6,693 bases of DNA from Gammaproteobacteria bacterium GWE2_37_16 (GTDB lineage: Bacteria > Pseudomonadota > Gammaproteobacteria > UBA9339), in contig MGXG01000070.1 of the NCBI GenBank assembly GCA_001801285.1, positions 1 through 6,693 on the forward strand. Reading direction: 5' to 3'. Both the position numbers and the translations under genes were made by a program. The notes beneath the pieces were generated by a model. The model did not search any database. It saw only the letters and a program-made list of their open reading frames with translations, and had not been told where the DNA came from. This document shows, piece by piece, positions 5,424 to 6,693 of this stretch. Each line of letters begins with the position of its first letter. Position 1 is the first letter of the stretch.

Positions 5424-6494
5424 TTAGATAGAGTTACCGAAAATCCTCTCATTCATTTTTGCCACAACCTTCATCGTGTGCGCTTCGCTTAAATGTGCAT
5501 AGCGCTTAACCATTTGTAGCGTCTTATGCCCCAGCACTTCGGCGATCTCTGCCAAGCTCGCGCCATTCATAGCAAGGTAACTAGCCGCGCTGTGTCTTAG
5601 GTCATGGAATCTAAAATCGGTAATACCAGCGTTTTTTAATGCGGTTTCCCAAGTCGATCGAATATCAACAGGTTGTTTCGGATTATAAGCGCTGGGGAAA
5701 ACTAAATCGGTATTAAAATGTTTTATCTTTGCGTGGGCGTACATTAGTTCTAAAGCATGACCAGTAATAGGTAAAATGCGTCTTTCGCCGTTTTTTGTTT
5801 CATGCAGGGTAATAATGCCACGATCTAAGTCTACGTTTTTCCAACTAAGCCCTAAAATTTCCATTTTGCGGGCGCCAGTGGATAGACAAAGCACAATGAT
5901 TAAATACAAGTAGGCGTTATCGCTTTCTTTGGCAGCTTTTAACAAACTTTCTCTTTCATCATCGGAAAGGAAACGGACGCGCCCGCGCGGTTCTTTCATT
6001 TTGGTAACTTTGGTCAATGGGTTTTCTTCAGTCCAACCCCATTCTCGAACAGCAATATTAAATAAATGGCTAAGAATTGCTAAATAACGATTGACTGTAG
6101 CTGGGGTGCGAAGCTTACTTCGTGGGGTTATGCCCTGTAAAAGTTTTTCCCGTTGCTCAGCGATAAGGGCTGGGGTGATTTCTGCTAAAGAATATTGCCC
6201 GATTTCTGTTTTCCACCAATTAAGTTGTCCTGTTTGATCGTCTTTACTTTTGGGTTTATTGGCAAAAACATTTTTAATGTAGCGGTCGATTGCTTCAGCT
6301 AAAGTATGTTTTTTGGCTTCGGTGGTTTTGAAATAACGCCTTTCCCTGATTGCGGTTTCTGTTTGTTGTACCCATATTCTGGCATCAGTTAACCTCTCAA
6401 AAGATGCGGTTTGTGTAGGATGACCTTTTAAACGAATTTTTACGCGATAAGTGATTTTATTATCTTTGGATGTGCGTTTTTCTATAGTTGCCAT
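5424..6494 (-). CDS. int: Tyrosine recombinase / phage-type integrase
   Basis: A complete 356-residue site-specific recombinase that would insert and excise the element at its attachment site. Residues 1-55 are the arm-binding N-terminal domain (TYRVKIRLKGHPTQTASFER, a three-strand fold found in P4-type and similar integrases). Residues 62-160 are the core-binding SAM-like domain. Residues 170-345 are the catalytic domain. The catalytic set is complete: R209 in STGARKMEILGL, a Lys in the beta-hairpin at about 234 (ETKNGERR), H297 and R300 in FHDLRHSAA, H323 in LGHKT, and the nucleophile Y332 in KRYAHLS. Length is normal for the family. The ATG at 6494 is the natural start, although its Shine-Dalgarno (AAGAGA, about ten bases upstream) is mediocre and can be sequestered in a stem-loop. 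The gene is read inward from the right end, typical of elements whose attachment site lies upstream of int. Confidence 0.96.
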   Translation of the reverse strand: MATIEKRTSKDNKITYRVKIRLKGHPTQTASFERLTDARIWVQQTETAIRERRYFKTTEAKKHTLAEAIDRYIKNVFANKPKSKDDQTGQLNWWKTEIGQYSLAEITPALIAEQREKLLQGITPRSKLRTPATVNRYLAILSHLFNIAVREWGWTEENPLTKVTKMKEPRGRVRFLSDDERESLLKAAKESDNAYLYLIIVLCLSTGARKMEILGLSWKNVDLDRGIITLHETKNGERRILPITGHALELMYAHAKIKHFNTDLVFPSAYNPKQPVDIRSTWETALKNAGITDFRFHDLRHSAASYLAMNGASLAEIAEVLGHKTLQMVKRYAHLSEAHTMKVVAKMNERIFGNSI

Positions 6495-6505
6495 ATTCTT
6501 TTTTA

Positions 6506-6544
6506 TCTCTTAAAAAATAGATAGCAATAATCTACCATAAGAGA
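6506..6544. promoter_or_regulatory. Two-part stem-loop upstream of the integrase
   Basis: TCTCTTA (6506-6512) pairs with TAAGAGA (6538-6544), and inside it TAGAT (6518-6522) pairs with ATCTA (6530-6534) around a seven-base loop; the internal bulge is 5 by 3 bases. In the leftward mRNA the proximal arm TAAGAGA is the best ribosome binding site for the integrase, so folding would hide it. The same near-symmetric DNA could be a regulator-binding site. Confidence 0.45.
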
Positions 6545-6570
6545 CAAATTAACACAACAACTGATATGTA

Positions 6571-6598
6571 ATCATAAAATAAATCAATTTAAAACCAA
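6571..6598 (-). promoter_or_regulatory. Candidate integrase promoter
   Basis: Reading leftward, TTGGTT (6593-6598) and TATGAT (6571-6576) are 16 bases apart. The -10 matches the sigma-70 consensus at five of six positions and the -35 only at its TTG. The predicted transcript would begin about 70 bases before the integrase ATG and include the stem-loop. The region is very AT-rich, so alternatives exist. Confidence 0.4.
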
Positions 6599-6630
6599 AC
6601 CAAGACCATATGATTATTCAACATTGGTAA

Positions 6631-6670
6631 GCGTTTACTTGAGTTTATTTAAGTTTACTTAGGTTTAATT
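6631..6670. repeat. Four tandem decamers RRGTTTAYTT-like, candidate integrase arm sites
   Basis: The units are GCGTTTACTT, GAGTTTATTT, AAGTTTACTT and AGGTTTAATT, sharing GTTTA and TT; a fifth block, GAGTGTTTTT, is a degenerate continuation. The ten-base period places each copy on the same face of the helix. Position upstream of int near the probable element end fits arm-type binding sites or part of the attachment region. This is inference; no second copy is present in the window. Confidence 0.6.
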
Positions 6671-6671
6671 G

Positions 6672-6689
6672 AGTGTTTTTTGGGACACT
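6672..6689. repeat. Short inverted repeat AGTGT...ACACT near the right edge
   Basis: AGTGT (6672-6676) and ACACT (6685-6689) flank TTTTTGGG. It lies directly beyond the decamer array and could be part of the crossover region or another integrase site. Five-base arms are short enough to be chance. Confidence 0.3.
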
Positions 6690-6693
6690 AGCG

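Noticed and set aside
6631..6680. CRISPR array
   Set aside because: The units are 10 bp, directly adjacent and without spacers.
6495..6693. tRNA gene or tRNA 3' end as an attachment site
   Set aside because: No T-arm GGTTCGAATCC-like sequence or acceptor stem was seen on either strand; it may lie beyond the window.

Overview
The window reads as the integrase-proximal half of an integrative genetic element (a P4-like satellite, integrative mobilizable element or cryptic prophage relic) in an AT-rich proteobacterium, most likely a gammaproteobacterium. This rests on the integrase plus AlpA-type regulator plus Toprim primase plus P4-type helicase gene set, strong Shine-Dalgarno sites, and low GC (by eye about 35-40%). 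The genus cannot be fixed from the sequence alone. Every supportable gene is on the minus strand, so the biological reading order is right to left.

Right end (6495-6693): a non-coding region upstream of the integrase. It holds a candidate promoter, a two-part stem-loop that covers the likely integrase ribosome binding site, four tandem 10-bp repeats in helical phase (candidate integrase arm sites) and a small inverted repeat at the edge. The attachment site probably lies here or just beyond; no tRNA gene is visible.

5424-6494: a complete tyrosine integrase with its full catalytic set. Fifteen bases after it comes a 945-residue protein (2571-5408) that I cannot assign to a named family. It has at least two diverged copies of an N-terminal module and a C-terminal winged-helix-like plus coiled-coil region. 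It looks like cargo and is the most novel item; a defence or regulatory role is only inferred from its position.

2413-2570: intergenic. A weak terminator for the cargo transcript, a perfect 12-bp palindrome, a short hairpin, several GTAAC/GTTAC motifs and a candidate promoter for the leftward replication operon.

2412 to 1: a tightly overlapping operon of an AlpA-like HTH protein (69 aa), a second HTH protein (120 aa), a Toprim primase-like protein (245 aa) and a primase-associated P-loop helicase running off the left edge. The Toprim domain is cut in two by a 23-base segment that supplies a stop codon, an ideal Shine-Dalgarno and a new ATG, so its second half is the N-terminus of the helicase protein. 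The helicase also has Asn where the family normally has the Walker B Asp, and its family resemblance stops abruptly at about base 79. The replication module may therefore be partly inactivated, or may work as an unusual split enzyme.
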